Shown here piece by piece: positions 1-9,409 of a stretch of DNA of 64,000 bases; the first letter of the stretch is position 1; each line of letters starts with the position of its first letter. The DNA comes from Streptomyces lacrimifluminis (GTDB taxonomy: Bacteria; Actinomycetota; Actinomycetes; Streptomycetales; Streptomycetaceae), in contig NZ_BMMU01000001.1 of NCBI RefSeq assembly GCF_014646095.1, positions 620,001-684,000 of the forward strand. Direction: 5' to 3'. Below the pieces are notes generated by a model that saw only the letters and a list, made by a program, of their open reading frames with translations, did not search any database and was not told the origin of the DNA. The position numbers and the translations under genes are program-made.

Positions 1-1113
1 TGGCGCGAGGTCATGTACTCCTTCGCCGACAAGCTGACCCCGGACAGCTACCACGCCCTCGCCCGTGCCGTGTACGCCGAGATGGCCCTCGCCGGCATCA
101 CCGCGGTGGGCGAGTTCCACTACGTCCACCACGCCCCCGGCGGCACCCCGTACGCCGACCCGAACGCGATGGGCGAGGCCCTCGTCGAGGCCGCCGCCGA
201 CGCCGGGATCCGCATCACCCTTCTCGACACCGCCTACCTCTCCGCCGGCATCCTGGACAAGCGCGGCGGACAGACCCCCAACCGCCACCAGCTCCGCTTC
301 TCCGACGGCACGGCCGACGCCTGGGCGGAACGCTGTTCAGTTCTCAAGGAACGGGACCACGCGCGGATCGGTGCCGCCATCCACTCCGTACGGGCCGTGC
401 CCGCCGGGCAGCTGGCGACCGTGGCCCGCTGGGCCGAGGAGCGGCGGGCCCCGCTCCACGTGCACCTGTCCGAGCAGACGGCGGAGAACGACGCCTGCCA
501 GGCCGCACACGGATGCACGCCCACCCGGCTCCTCGCCGACCACGGGGTCCTCGGCCCCCGCACCACCGGCGTCCACAACACCCACCTCACCGCCGAGGAC
601 ATCGCGCTCCTCGGCGGCAGCGGCACCGGCACGTGTATGTGCCCCACCACCGAACGCGACCTCGCCGACGGCATCGGCCCCGCCGTCGCACTCCAGCGCG
701 CGGGCTCACCGCTCAGTCTCGGCTCCGACAGCCACGCCGTCATCGACCTGCTCGAAGAGGCGCGCGCCATGGAACTGAACGAGCGACTGCGCACCCGCAC
801 GCGTGGTCACTGGACGGCTGCAGCCCTGCTCCGGGCAGCCTCCGCCGACGGCCACGCGGCTCTCGGCTGGGACGACGCGGGCACCCTTGAGGCGGGTGCG
901 CTCGCCGACTTCACGACGATCGCGCTCGACTCGGTCAGAACTGCGGGGCCGGTGCCTCGCCTGGGAGCGGAGACCGCGGTATTCGCAGCGTCGGCAGCGG
1001 ATGTGCGCCATACGGTCGTGGCCGGCCGGCACGTCGTGCGGGACGGGGCGCACACCCTCGTCCCCGAGGTGCCGCAGGCGCTTGCGGCGGCTGTCGAAGC
1101 CCTGCGCGGCTGA
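1..1113 (+). CDS. hutF: Formimidoylglutamate deiminase, 5' end outside window
   Basis: Amidohydrolase-superfamily enzyme that hydrolyses N-formimino-L-glutamate to N-formyl-L-glutamate and ammonia in the five-step histidine degradation route. The reading frame is open through base 1, so the true start lies upstream; the first Met at base 13 is internal. Visible in order: GEFHYVHH (substrate/metal region), HVHLSEQ (conserved metal-histidine segment), an NTHLT histidine motif, and GSDSH near the C-terminus that carries the catalytic Asp. These are the usual signatures of the HutF branch of metal-dependent amidohydrolases. It is followed 74 bp downstream by hutI on the same strand, so both probably belong to one catabolic unit. 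The family and role are secure; only the N-terminal part is missing. Confidence 0.93.
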   Translation, partial: WREVMYSFADKLTPDSYHALARAVYAEMALAGITAVGEFHYVHHAPGGTPYADPNAMGEALVEAAADAGIRITLLDTAYLSAGILDKRGGQTPNRHQLRFSDGTADAWAERCSVLKERDHARIGAAIHSVRAVPAGQLATVARWAEERRAPLHVHLSEQTAENDACQAAHGCTPTRLLADHGVLGPRTTGVHNTHLTAEDIALLGGSGTGTCMCPTTERDLADGIGPAVALQRAGSPLSLGSDSHAVIDLLEEARAMELNERLRTRTRGHWTAAALLRAASADGHAALGWDDAGTLEAGALADFTTIALDSVRTAGPVPRLGAETAVFAASAADVRHTVVAGRHVVRDGAHTLVPEVPQALAAAVEALRG

Positions 1114-1187
1114 ACCCCGTACGAACGCCTCCCGTACGCACCCCGCCGGTAAGTCCCCCCGCCCGGCCCGCCACCCACGAGGACGCC

Positions 1188-2444
1188 ATGAACAGCACCA
1201 GCACACCGAGCAGTCCGGGCAGCCCGAACCGGACGAACAGCGCTATCGGCAGCACGACCGACACCACCACCGGCACGACGACTGTCATCACGAACATCGG
1301 CAGCCTGGTCACCAACGACCCCTCTCTCGGCGACGGTTCTCCACTGGGACTGATCCAGGACGCGGCCGTCGTCATAGAGGGCGACCGCGTCGTCTGGACC
1401 GGTGAAGCCAGCAAAGCACCCACCACTGACAATCGGGTCGACGCCGGCGGCCGGGCCGTCCTCCCGGGCTTCGTCGACTCCCACTCCCACCTCGTCTTCG
1501 CGGGCGACCGCACCCAGGAGTTCAACGCCCGCATGTCGGGGCGCGGCTATACCGCCGGAGGCATCCGCACGACCGTCGCCGCCACCCGTGCCGCCACGGA
1601 CGCGGAACTGGAGGCCAACCTCACCCGTTACCTCCGCGAGGCCCTCCACCAGGGCACGACGACCTTCGAGACCAAGTCGGGGTACGGCCTGACCGTCGAG
1701 GACGAGGCCCGCGCCCTGCGCATCGCCGCCGCCCACACCGACGAGGTCACCTACCTCGGCGCCCACATCGTCTCCCCGGACTACGCCGACGACCCGGCCG
1801 CCTATGTCGCCCTGGTCACCGGCGAGATGCTCGACGCCTGTGCCCCGTACGCCCGTTGGGTCGACGTCTTCTGCGAGAAGGGCGCCTTCGACGGCGACCA
1901 GGCCCGCGCGATCCTCACGGCGGGGAAGACGAAGGGGCTGCGTCCGCGCGTCCACGCCAACCAGCTCTCGTACGGTCCCGGGGTGCGGCTGGCCGTAGAA
2001 CTCGACGCCGCCAGCGCCGACCACTGCACCCACCTCACCGACGCCGACGTGGACGCCCTCGCGAACAGCGACACCGTCGCGACCCTGCTGCCCGGCGCCG
2101 AGTTCTCCACCCGCGCCCAGTGGCCGGACGCCCGCCGTCTTCTCGACGCGGGTGTCACGGTCGCGCTCTCCACGGACTGCAACCCGGGATCGTCCTTCAC
2201 CTCCTCCGTCCCCTTCTGTGTCGCGCTGGCGGTACGGGACATGGGCATGACCCCGGACGAGGCGGTCTGGTCCGCCACGGCGGGGGGCGCGCGGGCCCTC
2301 CGCCGCACAGACGTCGGCCGCCTCACGCCCGGGGCGTACGCCGACCTGACGCTCCTGGACGCCCCGAGCCACGTGCACCTGGCCTACCGGCCGGGGGTTC
2401 CGCTGGTCAGCGGGGTGTGGCGGCGGGGCGTACGGATCATCTGA
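1188..2444 (+). CDS. hutI: Imidazolonepropionase
   Basis: Hydrolyses 4-imidazolone-5-propionate to N-formimino-L-glutamate, the step immediately before HutF in histidine catabolism (cytoplasmic, metal-dependent amidohydrolase). The protein is 418 residues. [13 protein letters not shown] near residue 100 is the metal-binding HxH region, ETKSGYGL is the family-typical segment, VHANQLSYG follows, and STDCNPGS near the C-terminus contains the catalytic Asp. The first 35-40 residues are Ser/Thr/Asn-rich and not conserved in the family, which normally starts near the TxITNIG segment. An internal start is therefore possible, but the ATG at 1188 has a GAGG-type ribosome site. The gene ends 10 bp from the convergent protease gene. 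Confidence 0.93.
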   Translation: MNSTSTPSSPGSPNRTNSAIGSTTDTTTGTTTVITNIGSLVTNDPSLGDGSPLGLIQDAAVVIEGDRVVWTGEASKAPTTDNRVDAGGRAVLPGFVDSHSHLVFAGDRTQEFNARMSGRGYTAGGIRTTVAATRAATDAELEANLTRYLREALHQGTTTFETKSGYGLTVEDEARALRIAAAHTDEVTYLGAHIVSPDYADDPAAYVALVTGEMLDACAPYARWVDVFCEKGAFDGDQARAILTAGKTKGLRPRVHANQLSYGPGVRLAVELDAASADHCTHLTDADVDALANSDTVATLLPGAEFSTRAQWPDARRLLDAGVTVALSTDCNPGSSFTSSVPFCVALAVRDMGMTPDEAVWSATAGGARALRRTDVGRLTPGAYADLTLLDAPSHVHLAYRPGVPLVSGVWRRGVRII

Positions 2445-2454
2445 AACCAGCTGC

Positions 2455-3333
2455 TCAGAGGCCGTAGCGGTTCTTCAGGTGGCGCCAGAAGTCACGGAAC
2501 ATCCACTTGTCGAACTCCGTGATCTGGGCCGCGCTGCCCGCCCTCATGAGGAAGCAGCACTGGCCGGTCGGGGTCCAGTCGTAGAAGTCGTCGAGCCCGA
2601 AGGTGTGGCCGACCTCGTGCAGGTAGATGTGGATGTTCTCCTGGTCGAGCGTGCCGGTGAAGTACTCCTGGCCGACCCGCTGGCCCCAGTCGCCGCCGGC
2701 CCCGCCCTGGAAGCCCTTCGTCAGCCACAGCGACTGGTCGTAGTGGCGGGACGCGCCGCCGGGACACCGTGAGTAGTTGCCGTCCTGGTGGAAGAAGCGG
2801 CCGCAGTCGGGAGCGCACTGCGGGGCGCCGCCGCCGTCGAGGTTTCCGGCGTAGATGTCGACGGAGCTGTCGGTCCACTGGAGGGTCGAGCGGTTCTTCA
2901 CCGCCCAGCCGACGATGTTGACGGGCACACTGGTGTACGGCCAGGCGTTGTGCCCCTTGCCGTTGTCGACCATGGCAGCCATCCACTTGCCGAACTGCTT
3001 CTTCAGCGCGGTGTGGATCCGGTCGCGCAGGGCGGCGCTGACGGGGGCGTCCGACTCCCAGCGGACGCAGTAGTTGACGCTTCCCCGGTTGGCCATGACC
3101 TGGTCCCAGCCGTAGTTGCGGAAACCGTAGAGGTCCGGGTAGGTCGACTGGACGTGGTTCCAGACCTCGTTCAGTGGCTGTACGAGGTTCGCGGGCGGGT
3201 TCCAGTCGTCGGCGGCCCGCGCCTGTGCCGCCGTCACGGTGGGAGCGGCGAACGCCGCCGGCAGACCGGGGGCGGCGATCAGCGCGGCCAGCGCCGCGAG
3301 GACGGCCAGCAGACGTGCGATGTGCTTGCGCAT
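2455..3333 (-). CDS. Secreted metzincin-like zinc metalloprotease
   Basis: Predicted exported 292-residue protein. It begins with a short basic stretch, a hydrophobic Leu/Ala segment and an AFA-AP cleavage-like site (residues 1-30), a typical Sec signal peptide. Near the C-terminus is HEVGHTFGLDD, which fits the extended zinc-binding HExxHxxGxxD signature of metzincin-type peptidases, and an LMRAGS segment about 20 residues later could supply the Met-turn. Several Cys pairs (CAPDCG, QCC) suggest disulphides outside the cell. The start at 3333 was chosen because AAAGGGAG lies 5 bases upstream; an in-frame ATG 30 codons earlier lacks the signal-peptide context. Substrate unknown. It is not an obvious member of a characterised streptomycete protease family. 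Confidence 0.75.
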   Translation of the reverse strand: MRKHIARLLAVLAALAALIAAPGLPAAFAAPTVTAAQARAADDWNPPANLVQPLNEVWNHVQSTYPDLYGFRNYGWDQVMANRGSVNYCVRWESDAPVSAALRDRIHTALKKQFGKWMAAMVDNGKGHNAWPYTSVPVNIVGWAVKNRSTLQWTDSSVDIYAGNLDGGGAPQCAPDCGRFFHQDGNYSRCPGGASRHYDQSLWLTKGFQGGAGGDWGQRVGQEYFTGTLDQENIHIYLHEVGHTFGLDDFYDWTPTGQCCFLMRAGSAAQITEFDKWMFRDFWRHLKNRYGL

Positions 3334-3496
3334 CGGTGAACTCCCTTTGTGGGGAACGGGATTCACCCATGGGTCGTCACCGGTGGCGCGCGGGTTGCCG
3401 ACGCGTCCCCGGCGGTATTTCACTCACTCCTCGTCCGGTCCCGTCCGACGGAGTGAAACGCGCCCCCGTCGCGGGAGGTTGGCGGACACGCGCTTT

Positions 3497-5089
3497 TCAG
3501 CTAGCGCCCGCCCGCCACCGCTGCCCCGATCCCCCCGTCAGCGGTGCGAGGGTCAGACCGCCGTCGACGTCCGGGGTGAGCCCCGTCGCGATGGCGATCG
3601 CCGGGCGGATCACCCCGTCGTCGTCCACGGTGAAGCGCAGGTTGTCGCCGTTCTCCCGGTCCCCGATCGACGAGCAGTCCCAGATGCCCACGCCCTTGTC
3701 CACATCACCCCGGCTGTCCAGACACAGGTCGCTGTCCGCGCCCGAGCGCAGCAACCCCGAGTCGGCGTCCACCTGCCAGCGTTGGGTCGCGGCGGACCCG
3801 GAGCAGGGTGCCGTGACGACGTCCGTGTTCTTCTCCAGGACACCGCCCCGGATGTCCAGGCAGCGTCCCGAGGCGACGTTCACCACCTGGGCGTACGAGG
3901 CGCCGGGGGCCCGGAACGCCGGCGTGGGAGTGGGTGTGGGTGTGGGGGTCGGAGTGGGAGAAGGGGGCGGAGTCGTCGGCGGCCGTGAAGTCGGCGTCGG
4001 GGAAGGGGAGTCGGCAGCAGGTGAGGAGGGGACCGTCACCTCGGGGACGTCGGGTACCGAGGTGACCGGCAGCGTGTCCGCCACGCCCTGCGGATCCGGC
4101 GAGCCGCCGCCCCGCGAGAGCAGCGCGATCAGCAGCGGGACCAGCGTCACGCCCAGCACCGCCGAGGCCAGCACGAACCGCCGACGGGACGGCCGGTCCG
4201 GAGTCCATGGCCAACTGCCTTCCGGTGAAAGGGTGCTGGCGCGCGTGACCGTCGGCGCGTCGCGCGCGTACGCCGGGCCGCTCCACGGCAGCAGACCCTC
4301 CCCCAGCGCCGTGCGAGGGTTGTCGCGCAGGGCGGAGAGTTCCCCGTACGCCACCGAGCAGTGCGGGCAGATGACCATGTGGGAGTTCAGGTCCGTGCTG
4401 TGGCGGGGGTTGACCGGCCGGACCGACTCCTCGATCAGCCGTCGGAAGTCCTGGCAGCGCGGATCGTCGGAGACGGCCAGCCGGAACCGCAGACAGGCCT
4501 GTGCCAGGGCCTGGAGGGCCGAATCCGTCTCGTGTGCGACGTCCTCGCGCGTCAGGCCGAGGAGGGCGGCGGTCCGTTCCTCGGGTTCGCGCTCCACGAT
4601 CCCGTACCAGATGAGGCCCTGGGTGCGGGACGACAGCGACTGGAACGGGCCCAGCATGGGCGGGGGCGGGATCAGACCGACTCCGCCCGCAGCGCTCCGC
4701 GCGTTCGCCGCGTTCAACGGACCGAGTGTGTTCAGGACGAGGAGCAGGCTCGGGTCGAGGCCCGCCGCGCGTTCGTCCGTCGCCCAGGTGGCGGCCAGAT
4801 CGGCGGCCAGCAAAAGGAGTTGGTGGCGCCACGGGACGCCCGGCTCGGTGCCGCGTGCCGTGTCCCGGGCCGCCGCGGTGAACGCCTGGGCCGCCAGCTG
4901 CCCCGCCGTGGAGTCGCTTGTCGTGCACAGCCGGGCGTAGGCGAGGACCGACGTGCGGTGGCGGGTACGGAGTTCCTGCAACGCCGGATACGCGGTGGGG
5001 GAGTTGGTGCGCAGCAACTCGGTGAGGCGGGCGTCGGACACGCCGGTGTACACCCCGTCCGCCCCGCCGTGGTCGGTGTCCTGGGACAT
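3497..5089 (-). CDS. Membrane protein: sigma-like/zinc anti-sigma-like region fused to ricin-type lectin domain
   Basis: 530 residues with an unusual architecture. Residues 1-170 look like a helical sigma-70-type region 2/4 remnant (an Ala/Leu-rich helix bundle with a GLTREDVAHE segment like a region 4 HTH). Around residues 185-205, HMVICPHC matches the HxxxCxxC zinc motif of ZAS anti-sigma factors. A single transmembrane helix follows (residues 245-265), then a Pro/Thr/Ser linker with a (PT)n run, then a C-terminal beta-trefoil ricin-type lectin repeat with CLDIRGG and QRW motifs (residues 400-530). The predicted topology puts the zinc domain inside and the lectin outside. GGAGG sits 6 bases before the ATG. 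It lies downstream of sigI in the same direction but after a strong terminator, so it is probably a separate unit. The domain calls are mine, by motif. Confidence 0.7.
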   Translation of the reverse strand: MSQDTDHGGADGVYTGVSDARLTELLRTNSPTAYPALQELRTRHRTSVLAYARLCTTSDSTAGQLAAQAFTAAARDTARGTEPGVPWRHQLLLLAADLAATWATDERAAGLDPSLLLVLNTLGPLNAANARSAAGGVGLIPPPPMLGPFQSLSSRTQGLIWYGIVEREPEERTAALLGLTREDVAHETDSALQALAQACLRFRLAVSDDPRCQDFRRLIEESVRPVNPRHSTDLNSHMVICPHCSVAYGELSALRDNPRTALGEGLLPWSGPAYARDAPTVTRASTLSPEGSWPWTPDRPSRRRFVLASAVLGVTLVPLLIALLSRGGGSPDPQGVADTLPVTSVPDVPEVTVPSSPAADSPSPTPTSRPPTTPPPSPTPTPTPTPTPTPAFRAPGASYAQVVNVASGRCLDIRGGVLEKNTDVVTAPCSGSAATQRWQVDADSGLLRSGADSDLCLDSRGDVDKGVGIWDCSSIGDRENGDNLRFTVDDDGVIRPAIAIATGLTPDVDGGLTLAPLTGGSGQRWRAGAS

Positions 5090-5188
5090 CCGTCCGCCTC
5101 CTCGCACCCCCGACTCCGCCCCGTTCTGACGTACCAGCCAGTGTGGGGGTGGTGTGGGTGACGCAGGGGGCCTTTGGGAAAAGAAGCT

Positions 5189-5219
5189 AAGGGGTTTCCG
5201 TAGGTAACGGAAACCCCTT
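5189..5219 (-). terminator. Strong intrinsic terminator downstream of sigI
   Basis: A perfect 13-bp inverted repeat (5189-5201 and 5207-5219) with a 5-base loop, followed on the minus strand by a T-rich stretch (TTAGCTTCTTTT). It lies 46 bp after the sigI stop and before the lectin-fusion gene, so it should separate the two transcripts. Confidence 0.8.
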
Positions 5220-5265
5220 CTCGACGACCGCCGGTCCTCGACGACCGGCCGTCGAACCCTGACCG

Positions 5266-6186
5266 TCAGTCCTCGGCGGTCAGGCCCTTCCGCAGTCGCT
5301 GCAACGTCCGTGACAGCAGCCGCGACACATGCATCTGGGAGATGCCCAGCTCTTCGCCGATCTCCGACTGGGTCAGGTTGGCGACGAACCGAAGAGAGAG
5401 GATCTGCCGGTCCCGGGGCGGGAGTCCGGCGATCAGCGGCTTCAAGGACTCGACGTACTCGATCCCCTCGATGCCGTGGTCCTCGTAACCGATGCGGTCC
5501 GAGAGCGCGCCCTCGGAGTCGTCCTCGTCGGCCTGGGCGTCGAGTGAGCTGGCGGTGTAGGCGTTCGAGGCCGCCATACCCTCCACGACCTCTTCCTTCG
5601 AGAGGCCGAGGCGTTCGGCCAGCTCGGCCACGGTGGGGGCGCGGTCGAGCTGCTGGGCCAGTTCGTCGCCGGCCCGGGCCAGGTCCAGCCGGAGCTCCTG
5701 GAGCCGGCGCGGTACACGGACGGACCACGACGTGTCACGGAAGAAGCGCTTGATCTCGCCGACGATGGTCGGCATGGCGAACGTCGGGAACTCGACGCCG
5801 CGGCTCAGCTCGAAGCGGTCGATCGCCTTGATCAGGCCGATCGTGCCGACCTGGATGATGTCCTCCATGGGTTCGCTGCGCGAACGGAAGCGGGAGGCGG
5901 CGAACTTCACCAGCGCGAGGTTGAGCTCGACGAGGGTGTTACGGACGTACGAGTAGTCGTGGGTGCCTTCTTCGAGGGACTCCAGCCGCGCGAAGAGGGT
6001 CTTGGACAGGGCCCGGGCGTCGACCGCCCCCACCTCGTCGAACGGCGGGATCTCGGGGAGCCCGTCCAAGGCGTCCGGAACTCGCGCACCCGGGAGGTGC
6101 TGGTCCAGCTCTGGGGAGTCCGTGTGTTCCGGAGGGGGTGTCGACGTCGCCCTCTGGGTATGCGATGCGTCGAGCCGGGGTGACAT
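5266..6186 (-). CDS. sigI: SigB/SigF-family RNA polymerase sigma factor
   Basis: Alternative sigma factor of the SigB/F/G group (306 residues from the chosen start), which directs RNA polymerase to stress or developmental promoters. Region 2 is visible around residues 85-165 (EDIIQVGTIGLIKAIDRFE, then FPTFAMPTIVGEIKRFFRD), region 3 follows, and region 4 near the C-terminus has LPPRDRQILSLRF and the helix-turn-helix LTQSEIGEELGISQMHVSRL. The start at 6186 has GGAGG 5 bases upstream; two upstream in-frame ATGs (6198, 6210) overlap that site. The divergent neighbours are an anti-anti-sigma and an anti-sigma gene, the arrangement I recall for the S. coelicolor sigI-arsI-prsI locus, hence the symbol. 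Activity is presumably set by partner switching. Confidence 0.9.
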   Translation of the reverse strand: MSPRLDASHTQRATSTPPPEHTDSPELDQHLPGARVPDALDGLPEIPPFDEVGAVDARALSKTLFARLESLEEGTHDYSYVRNTLVELNLALVKFAASRFRSRSEPMEDIIQVGTIGLIKAIDRFELSRGVEFPTFAMPTIVGEIKRFFRDTSWSVRVPRRLQELRLDLARAGDELAQQLDRAPTVAELAERLGLSKEEVVEGMAASNAYTASSLDAQADEDDSEGALSDRIGYEDHGIEGIEYVESLKPLIAGLPPRDRQILSLRFVANLTQSEIGEELGISQMHVSRLLSRTLQRLRKGLTAED

Positions 6187-6485
6187 GGTGTCCTCCATGG
6201 TTCTCGGCATAAGGCTGCCGAAGCCGGTGCGTGCCGTGCGGTGTGCGGCGCCTCCAAAGCCGGCCGTGTCGGGTGTTCGTCGTGGGCCGGCTCACTGCGG
6301 GAACTGGCTCAGTACTAGCCCTACCCGCTTTCCCGAGGCCACCGCAAGTGCATTGTATTCCTGTATGTCCGCATATGGTCTTTAGTTCGGGTGTCGAAGA
6401 GTGTGGGGAAGGCGTAGTGTTCGTGGACGTCAGTTGGGCGCGAGTGTGCGCCGGCAAGCAGACACGAGCTCGGGAGAGAGACGGC
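6187..6485. promoter_or_regulatory. Divergent promoter region between sigI and arsI
   Basis: 299 bp without a credible gene, GC-poorer toward the arsI side. On the minus strand a GGGTAG sequence (6321-6326) resembles the GGGTAY -10 element of SigB-type promoters, which would fit autoregulation of sigI. I cannot find a convincing GTTT -35 at the right distance, so this is weak. Confidence 0.3.
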
Positions 6486-6890
6486 ATGGACCGCGAGACG
6501 GTCGGCAGCGCACAGCCTGGCCGGCTTCTGGTGGAGGTGCGCCACGAAGGCTCCAGTGCCGTCGTGGTGCCGACGGGTGAGCTGGATCACCACACCGCCG
6601 ACCTGTTGCGTGAACCACTTGAGGACTGCCTCGCGAAGGGCATCGCGCGGCTGGTCGTCGACTGCGCGGGACTGGAGTTCTGTGACTCCACCGGTCTCAA
6701 CGTGCTGCTCGGCGCCCGCCTGAAGGCGGAGGAAGCGGGCGGCGGGGTGCATCTCGCCGCGATGCAGCCGGTGGTCGCTCGGGTGTTCGAGATCACGGGG
6801 GCGGATGCCGTTTTCACCGTCCACGAGACGCTTGCCGACGCCCTGGCCGATGAGCCTCCAGAGTCCCTTGGGACCCTTGAATCCTCCTAG
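6486..6890 (+). CDS. arsI: Anti-sigma factor antagonist (STAS domain)
   Basis: 134-residue single-domain STAS protein of the SpoIIAA/RsbV family. Such proteins sequester the anti-sigma kinase and release the sigma factor; phosphorylation by the kinase turns them off. The motif FCDSTGLNVLL around residues 57-67 carries the conserved phosphorylatable Ser in the DST triad. The preceding VVPTGELDHHTA is the usual first beta-strand/helix of the fold. The start at 6486 was chosen for the upstream GGGAGAGA and because the domain begins about 15 residues later; the open frame upstream has no family similarity. Its partners are likely PrsI (next gene) and SigI (divergent). Confidence 0.88.
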   Translation: MDRETVGSAQPGRLLVEVRHEGSSAVVVPTGELDHHTADLLREPLEDCLAKGIARLVVDCAGLEFCDSTGLNVLLGARLKAEEAGGGVHLAAMQPVVARVFEITGADAVFTVHETLADALADEPPESLGTLESS

Positions 6891-7072
6891 CCTGTCCGGC
6901 CGAGTCTCCTCGGTCGGTCGGGCGGGTTCTCGAGCGCGCTCCTTTTTGGGGGTGTTCTGTCGGTTCCGCCGGGCAGGAGACATCCTGAATGCGCACACCA
7001 TGACGGGTGTAGGGAACTGTGGTGAATGAAGACCGTGTACGTGAACTGGTGAATCGGTGAGGTGAAGCGCTG

Positions 7073-7570
7073 ATGAGCACCACCCGGCCCGACTCGCCGG
7101 GCTCCCCGGAGCCCTCGGCGGGCTCCCAGGAGTCCCCCGGGTCCGGCGGCGCTTCCGGGGGTCGTCAGACCCGCAGTCTGAGTCTCGCGGGCGAGAGCGG
7201 TGTCGTTCCGCTCGCCCGGGACTTCGCCCGGCAGGCGTTGTACGCCTGGGGCTGGCTGCCCGCCGAGACGGCCGACCGGCGGGCCGCCGCCGAGGATGTC
7301 CTGCTCGTCGTCTCCGAACTCGTGACCAACGCCTGCCTGCACGCCGAGGGTCCGGACGAGATGTGGATCACCTGCGACAACAAGGTGATCCGCGTCGAGG
7401 TCTCGGACGGCGGCGCGGGCCAGCCGGCCCCACGCACCCCGCACCGGGCCGGGCGCCCCGGCGGCCACGGGATGTTCATCGTGCAACGGCTGTGCCTGGA
7501 CTGGGGGGTCGTACGGACTCCGGGTCTCGCGGGCAAGAAGGTGTGGGCGGAACTCGGCGCTCCGGCGTAG
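7073..7570 (+). CDS. prsI: Anti-sigma factor, GHKL/HATPase serine kinase
   Basis: 165-residue protein of the RsbW/SpoIIAB family, predicted to bind and inhibit the SigB-type sigma factor and to phosphorylate the STAS partner. A variable Ser/Gly-rich N-terminus (1-40) is followed by the HATPase fold. The N-box ELVTNACLHAEG (about 81-92) has the Mg-ATP-binding Asn, the G1 box is SDGGAGQ (about 110-116), and a glycine-rich lid HGMFIVQRL follows (about 136-144). The stop is followed by a 14-bp GC palindrome (7609-7622). The order sigI (divergent), arsI, prsI supports a three-component partner-switch module. The symbol is taken from memory of the S. coelicolor locus. Confidence 0.87.
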   Translation: MSTTRPDSPGSPEPSAGSQESPGSGGASGGRQTRSLSLAGESGVVPLARDFARQALYAWGWLPAETADRRAAAEDVLLVVSELVTNACLHAEGPDEMWITCDNKVIRVEVSDGGAGQPAPRTPHRAGRPGGHGMFIVQRLCLDWGVVRTPGLAGKKVWAELGAPA

Positions 7571-7739
7571 TTCCCGCCGTTCCGGCGCGCACGCACCGCT
7601 CGCATCAGGCCGGGATCCCGGCGATCCGGTGTGTGCTGTGTCTTCCAACTGTTGGTCCCCCGGCGTACCTTGACGGCCGATCCGCGATCTGATGTGTCGT
7701 CAGAAATGCCGCCAGGACCGCCAGGAATGGGGGACGACG

Positions 7740-8501
7740 ATGTCGTACCACCGGACATGCCGCCGAACGCACCCGAAACGAGGCGCCGCGCTCGCGTCCC
7801 TCGCGGCCCTGGCCGGATCGGCGGTGCTGCTGGCCGCCCCCGCCGCCCGGGCCGAGATCGTGGACGTCAACTACCGGTGTGACACGCCGATCGGCGTCAA
7901 GAGCGCCCTCTCGTCCATCGACATCAAGGCGGTCGGGAGCGGCGGCTCCTACACGGTCACGATGTCCTGGCAGAAGGGTGTCTCGTCCAGCCCGGTGGAA
8001 CTGGGCAAGGGCGCGATGAGCCCGAGCGCCACGATCAAGCTGGGCGGCGCGGACAGCGGCACCCTGAACGTCAGCGGGCCCGCCAACCAGGCCGCGCTCC
8101 CCGCCAACACCCCCATAAAGATCAACGACCTGAGCGGCACGTACAAGCCGTCGAAGAACGGCAAGGTCACTTTCACGGCCGGCATCCTGACGATCAAGGC
8201 CGCCGGTACGACCACCACGTGCACGCCCACCAACAACCCCGGGCCGTCCCTGACGCTCGACGTCACAGGGGCCGCGGGCGGCGGTGACACGGGCGGCACG
8301 AGCAGTACGGGCGGCAGTGGCGGCACCGGCGGTACGGACCCCGGCGGCGGACTCCCGCAGACCGGCCCCGAGGACTCCTTCATCGCGCTGGGCACGCTCG
8401 GCGGCACCGTGCTGCTCGCGGGCGCCGCGGGCACGCTGTGGCTGACGCGCAGGAACCAGACGGGGACGACGGCACGACGGCAGCCGACGGCACGCCGCTG
8501 A
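7740..8501 (+). CDS. Secreted, sortase-anchored surface protein with LPQTG motif
   Basis: 253 residues. The N-terminal twin-basic region and hydrophobic stretch end in an ARAE cleavage-like site (residues 15-38). One beta-rich domain follows, about 130 residues, bracketed by two cysteines (YRCDTPIG at its start, TTTTCTPT at its end). Then come a Gly/Thr/Ser-rich cell-wall spacer, LPQTG at about residue 207, a hydrophobic membrane segment and an Arg-rich tail. This is a complete class A/E sortase sorting signal. The same Cys-bracketed domain occurs twice in the protein at 10542-11873, so the two are paralogues. The start at 7740 was chosen by GGGGGA five bases upstream. Function unknown; first gene of a four-gene surface operon. 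Confidence 0.8.
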   Translation: MSYHRTCRRTHPKRGAALASLAALAGSAVLLAAPAARAEIVDVNYRCDTPIGVKSALSSIDIKAVGSGGSYTVTMSWQKGVSSSPVELGKGAMSPSATIKLGGADSGTLNVSGPANQAALPANTPIKINDLSGTYKPSKNGKVTFTAGILTIKAAGTTTTCTPTNNPGPSLTLDVTGAAGGGDTGGTSSTGGSGGTGGTDPGGGLPQTGPEDSFIALGTLGGTVLLAGAAGTLWLTRRNQTGTTARRQPTARR

Positions 8502-8539
8502 GGACCGTACGAGACCCGTACGACTTCCGGGAGCCGCCG

Positions 8540-9409
8540 ATGCGTGTCCTCTGCCCCAGCCCCAGCCACCTCAGCCTTTTCGGGTTGCTCGGCCTCGTCG
8601 TGCTGCTGTCCGCGGGGACGCGGGCCGTGGCCGACGAGGGCTGGTCCGTCACGCCCCTGGGTACCGGCCGGCCGTACTTCTACGCCGAGGGCACTCCGGG
8701 AACGGTTCTCCAGGACACGCTCTCCGTCCGCAACCCGACGAAGCGGAACCTGAACGTACGGCTGACCGGTGGCGGTTGGCTCACCCTGGCCGTCCCCGGC
8801 GTCGACGTCCCCGCCCGCACACGCGCCGACGTGCCCTTCACGGTGCGCATCCCCCAGGGCACGCCTCCCGGGGACCGCACCGCCACGATCACCGCCCGGG
8901 CATCGGGCCGGACCGAGACGGTAGGCGTCCGACTGCGGGTCAGGGGACCCCGGTTGCCCGCGCTGACCGTCGAACACGTGACGGTACGCGGTGACCGCAT
9001 CGCGTACGAGCTGGTCAACCGCGGCACCACCGACCTGACCCCGACGCTCGCCGTCCACGCGGACGGTGTCCTCGGCCCCGTCCTCGACCGGGCGCCGCGC
9101 ACCCTCCCCGTACGCCTGCCCCCGGGCCGGCGCCTCGCCCTCACCGAACCCTGGTCCGGGCGGCCCGGGTTCGACGCGGTCGACATACGTCTGACGGTCA
9201 CAGCGGCGGACGGGACGGTGCGCGACGAGGAGTACGTGTCCGTGCGGTTCGTGCCGTGGGGCGGGGTGGCGGGGGTCGCGGGGGTGGTGTCGGCGGGCGG
9301 GACCCTGGCGGTCGTACGACGGATCGGGCGCCGTAGGCGCGACGAACGGACGGACAGGCGCCCGGAGTTGGCGGCGAAGTCGGACGAGCTGACGGGGGCG
9401 ATGACGTGA
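8540..9409 (+). CDS. Secreted/membrane-anchored DUF916 (WxL-interacting-like) protein
   Basis: 289 residues: signal peptide (1-32), an exposed beta-sandwich, a second beta-rich region, then a C-terminal transmembrane segment (about 247-268, WGGVAGVAGVVSAG) and a basic cytoplasmic tail. The N-terminal domain opens with a GWSVTPLG start and contains an SVRNPTKRNLNVRL segment and a PPGDRTATITA loop. These resemble the DUF916 peptidoglycan-binding domain of WxL-operon proteins in Firmicutes. I base that on motif feel, not an alignment. It begins 38 bp after the LPQTG protein and overlaps the next gene by one base, so it is co-transcribed. A scaffold role for the neighbouring anchored proteins is inference. 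Confidence 0.65.
   Translation: MRVLCPSPSHLSLFGLLGLVVLLSAGTRAVADEGWSVTPLGTGRPYFYAEGTPGTVLQDTLSVRNPTKRNLNVRLTGGGWLTLAVPGVDVPARTRADVPFTVRIPQGTPPGDRTATITARASGRTETVGVRLRVRGPRLPALTVEHVTVRGDRIAYELVNRGTTDLTPTLAVHADGVLGPVLDRAPRTLPVRLPPGRRLALTEPWSGRPGFDAVDIRLTVTAADGTVRDEEYVSVRFVPWGGVAGVAGVVSAGGTLAVVRRIGRRRRDERTDRRPELAAKSDELTGAMT

Noticed and set aside
807..2378. 523-codon open frame on the minus strand opposite hutF/hutI
   Set aside because: Antisense shadow of the GC-rich hut genes; no ribosome site and no family motif, while the plus strand shows clear enzyme signatures.
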